Positions 63,166 through 64,000 of a stretch of 64,000 nt of DNA are shown one piece after another; position 1 is the stretch's first letter, and each line of letters begins with the position of its first letter. Origin of the DNA: Streptomyces sp. SAI-127 (GTDB taxonomy: Bacteria > Actinomycetota > Actinomycetes > Streptomycetales > Streptomycetaceae); contig NZ_JARXYJ010000001.1 of the NCBI RefSeq assembly GCF_029894425.1, positions 2,232,001-2,296,000 of the forward strand, written 5' to 3'. A model generated the notes under the pieces. It was not told where the DNA came from and searched no databases. It saw only the letters and a list, made by a program, of their open reading frames with translations. The translations under genes and the position numbers were made by a program.

Positions 63166-64000
63166 TCCCGAGACACAGGCGGGCTGGGTGCCCGACGCCG
63201 ACGAGGTCGACGACGAGGAGGAGATGCCTCTTTCTCTCCGCCTCTCGATAGCGGACACCCTCACCCTCGGCAACGCCACCTGCGGCTTCATGGCGGTGTA
63301 CTTCACCACCACCGGCATCCTGATCCCGCATCTGACCGACAGCCAGGAAACCGGCATGGCGCGCAACAGCGCGGCCACCGCGGTCATCCTGATGCTCTGC
63401 GCCGCGGTCTTCGACCTCTTCGACGGCCTCGTGGCGCGCAAGCTGCGCTCCTCCCCGATGGGCGCCGAGCTGGACAACCTCTCGGACCTGATCAGCTTCG
63501 GTCTCGCACCGGCGTACTTCGTCCTCGTCTACGGCATGGTGGCGGACGACGCGTCCCAGCGGGTGGCGGCGGTGGGCGCCGTCGTGGTGCTGCTGGCGGT
63601 GGTGCTGAGGCTCGCGAGATTCTCCTGTGTGACCGTGAAGGACGGCACCTTCCAGGGCATGCCCTCGCCGTTCGGCGCGCTGACAGTGGTCTCGATCGTG
63701 CTGCTGGAGCTCCCCTTCGTGGCGACGCTCCTGGCGATCCTGGGCACCGCCTGGCTGATGGTGAGCCGGGTCGAGTACCCGAAGCCGCGGGGCCGCCTCG
63801 CGGTCGCGATGCTCTCCTGGATCGTCCTGGGAATGGGCCTGCTCGCGGCCTGGGCGTTCGGCGCCCCGGGCGGCCAGCTCCTCCTCCAGACGGGCTGCGC
63901 CCTCCAACTGGTCATGGGCGCGGTGATCCCCCTGTTCGCCACGGCCCGCCGGGTGAACAACTTCCGCGGCAACCGGCGCGAGGCCCGCGCGGCCCAGCTG
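63152..64000 (+). CDS. pssA: CDP-diacylglycerol-serine O-phosphatidyltransferase, C-terminus beyond window
   Basis: The membrane protein starts at TTG 63152 (TVIDPETQAG; GTG 63158 is an alternative), overlapping psd by 14 bases. The CDP-alcohol phosphatidyltransferase signature is complete: DLFDGLVARKLRSSPMGAEL followed by DNLSD. At least six hydrophobic helices are visible. It makes phosphatidylserine, the psd substrate. The frame is open at the right edge after 283 codons. Confidence 0.92.
   Translation, partial: MTVIDPETQAGWVPDADEVDDEEEMPLSLRLSIADTLTLGNATCGFMAVYFTTTGILIPHLTDSQETGMARNSAATAVILMLCAAVFDLFDGLVARKLRSSPMGAELDNLSDLISFGLAPAYFVLVYGMVADDASQRVAAVGAVVVLLAVVLRLARFSCVTVKDGTFQGMPSPFGALTVVSIVLLELPFVATLLAILGTAWLMVSRVEYPKPRGRLAVAMLSWIVLGMGLLAAWAFGAPGGQLLLQTGCALQLVMGAVIPLFATARRVNNFRGNRREARAAQL

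Noticed and set aside
1..64000. tRNA genes, rRNA genes, CRISPR arrays, complete insertion sequences or a prophage
   Set aside because: No cloverleaf-type sequences, regularly spaced repeats, transposases or phage structural genes were recognised; the holin-like gene is a common Streptomyces family without phage context.

Overview
The window is about 72-73% GC with strong G/C bias at third codon positions, GTG and TTG starts, many 4-base stop/start overlaps and purine-rich ribosome binding sites. Its gene content (a gvpOAFGYZJLSK gas vesicle cluster, ccr-meaA ethylmalonyl-CoA genes, SigB-type stress genes, psd-pssA) fits a Streptomyces chromosome. From memory the order resembles the S. coelicolor SCO6467-SCO6520 neighbourhood; I could not check this. 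No rRNA, tRNA, CRISPR array, prophage or complete insertion sequence was seen.

Left part (1-16.5 kb). A metallo-beta-lactamase-fold hydrolase (cut by the edge) overlaps an aminotransferase-like protein with no lysine at all. Then come a secreted wall-type protein, a SigB/SigF-family sigma factor and a divergent TPP enzyme. An overlapping operon at 6.4-10.6 kb encodes DUF2795, CBS, membrane, PfpI and large-subunit catalase proteins; the catalase gene is broken twice by a short palindromic element. A baeRF-type protein, an ABC-F ATPase, a PAP2/diacylglycerol kinase fusion, a methyltransferase and a small hydrophobic protein follow.

Gas vesicle and redox block (16.5-26.5 kb, minus strand). gvpO-A-F-G-Y-Z-J-L-S-K is compact; gvpL carries a one-base frameshift. 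It lies directly downstream of an overlapping NDH-2-like oxidoreductase, transketolase and LigD-polymerase operon.

Middle (26.6-52.7 kb). An F420-dependent oxidoreductase and an enolase-superfamily enzyme sit behind a SigB-like promoter. Then come an SDR and a holin-like membrane protein, VOC, DUF6204, GNAT and LapA proteins, an arginase-family gene broken by another copy of the palindromic element, and an S15-like hydrolase. A four-peptidase operon (M55, M20, S9, S66) is probably for murein or D-amino-acid peptide turnover. The rest includes an acyltransferase, a SpoIIE-type phosphatase, an MFS exporter fused to carboxypeptidase-regulatory-like domains, a radical SAM protein, a secreted S33 tripeptidyl aminopeptidase, RidA, GNAT and HEAT-repeat proteins.

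Right part (52.7-64 kb). A duplicated 3-hydroxyacyl-CoA dehydrogenase, a TetR regulator, then ccr, meaA, an HpcH/CitE-type lyase, a MaoC-type dehydratase and an acyl-CoA dehydrogenase form an ethylmalonyl-CoA pathway locus. It handles C4/C5 acyl-CoA assimilation and can supply ethylmalonyl-CoA. After a hairpin come psd and pssA, the phosphatidylethanolamine branch of lipid synthesis (pssA runs off the right edge).

The most unusual signal is a 34-36 bp palindromic element present four times, every copy inside a coding sequence. Three copies shift the reading frame, and removing about 35 bases restores it in each case.
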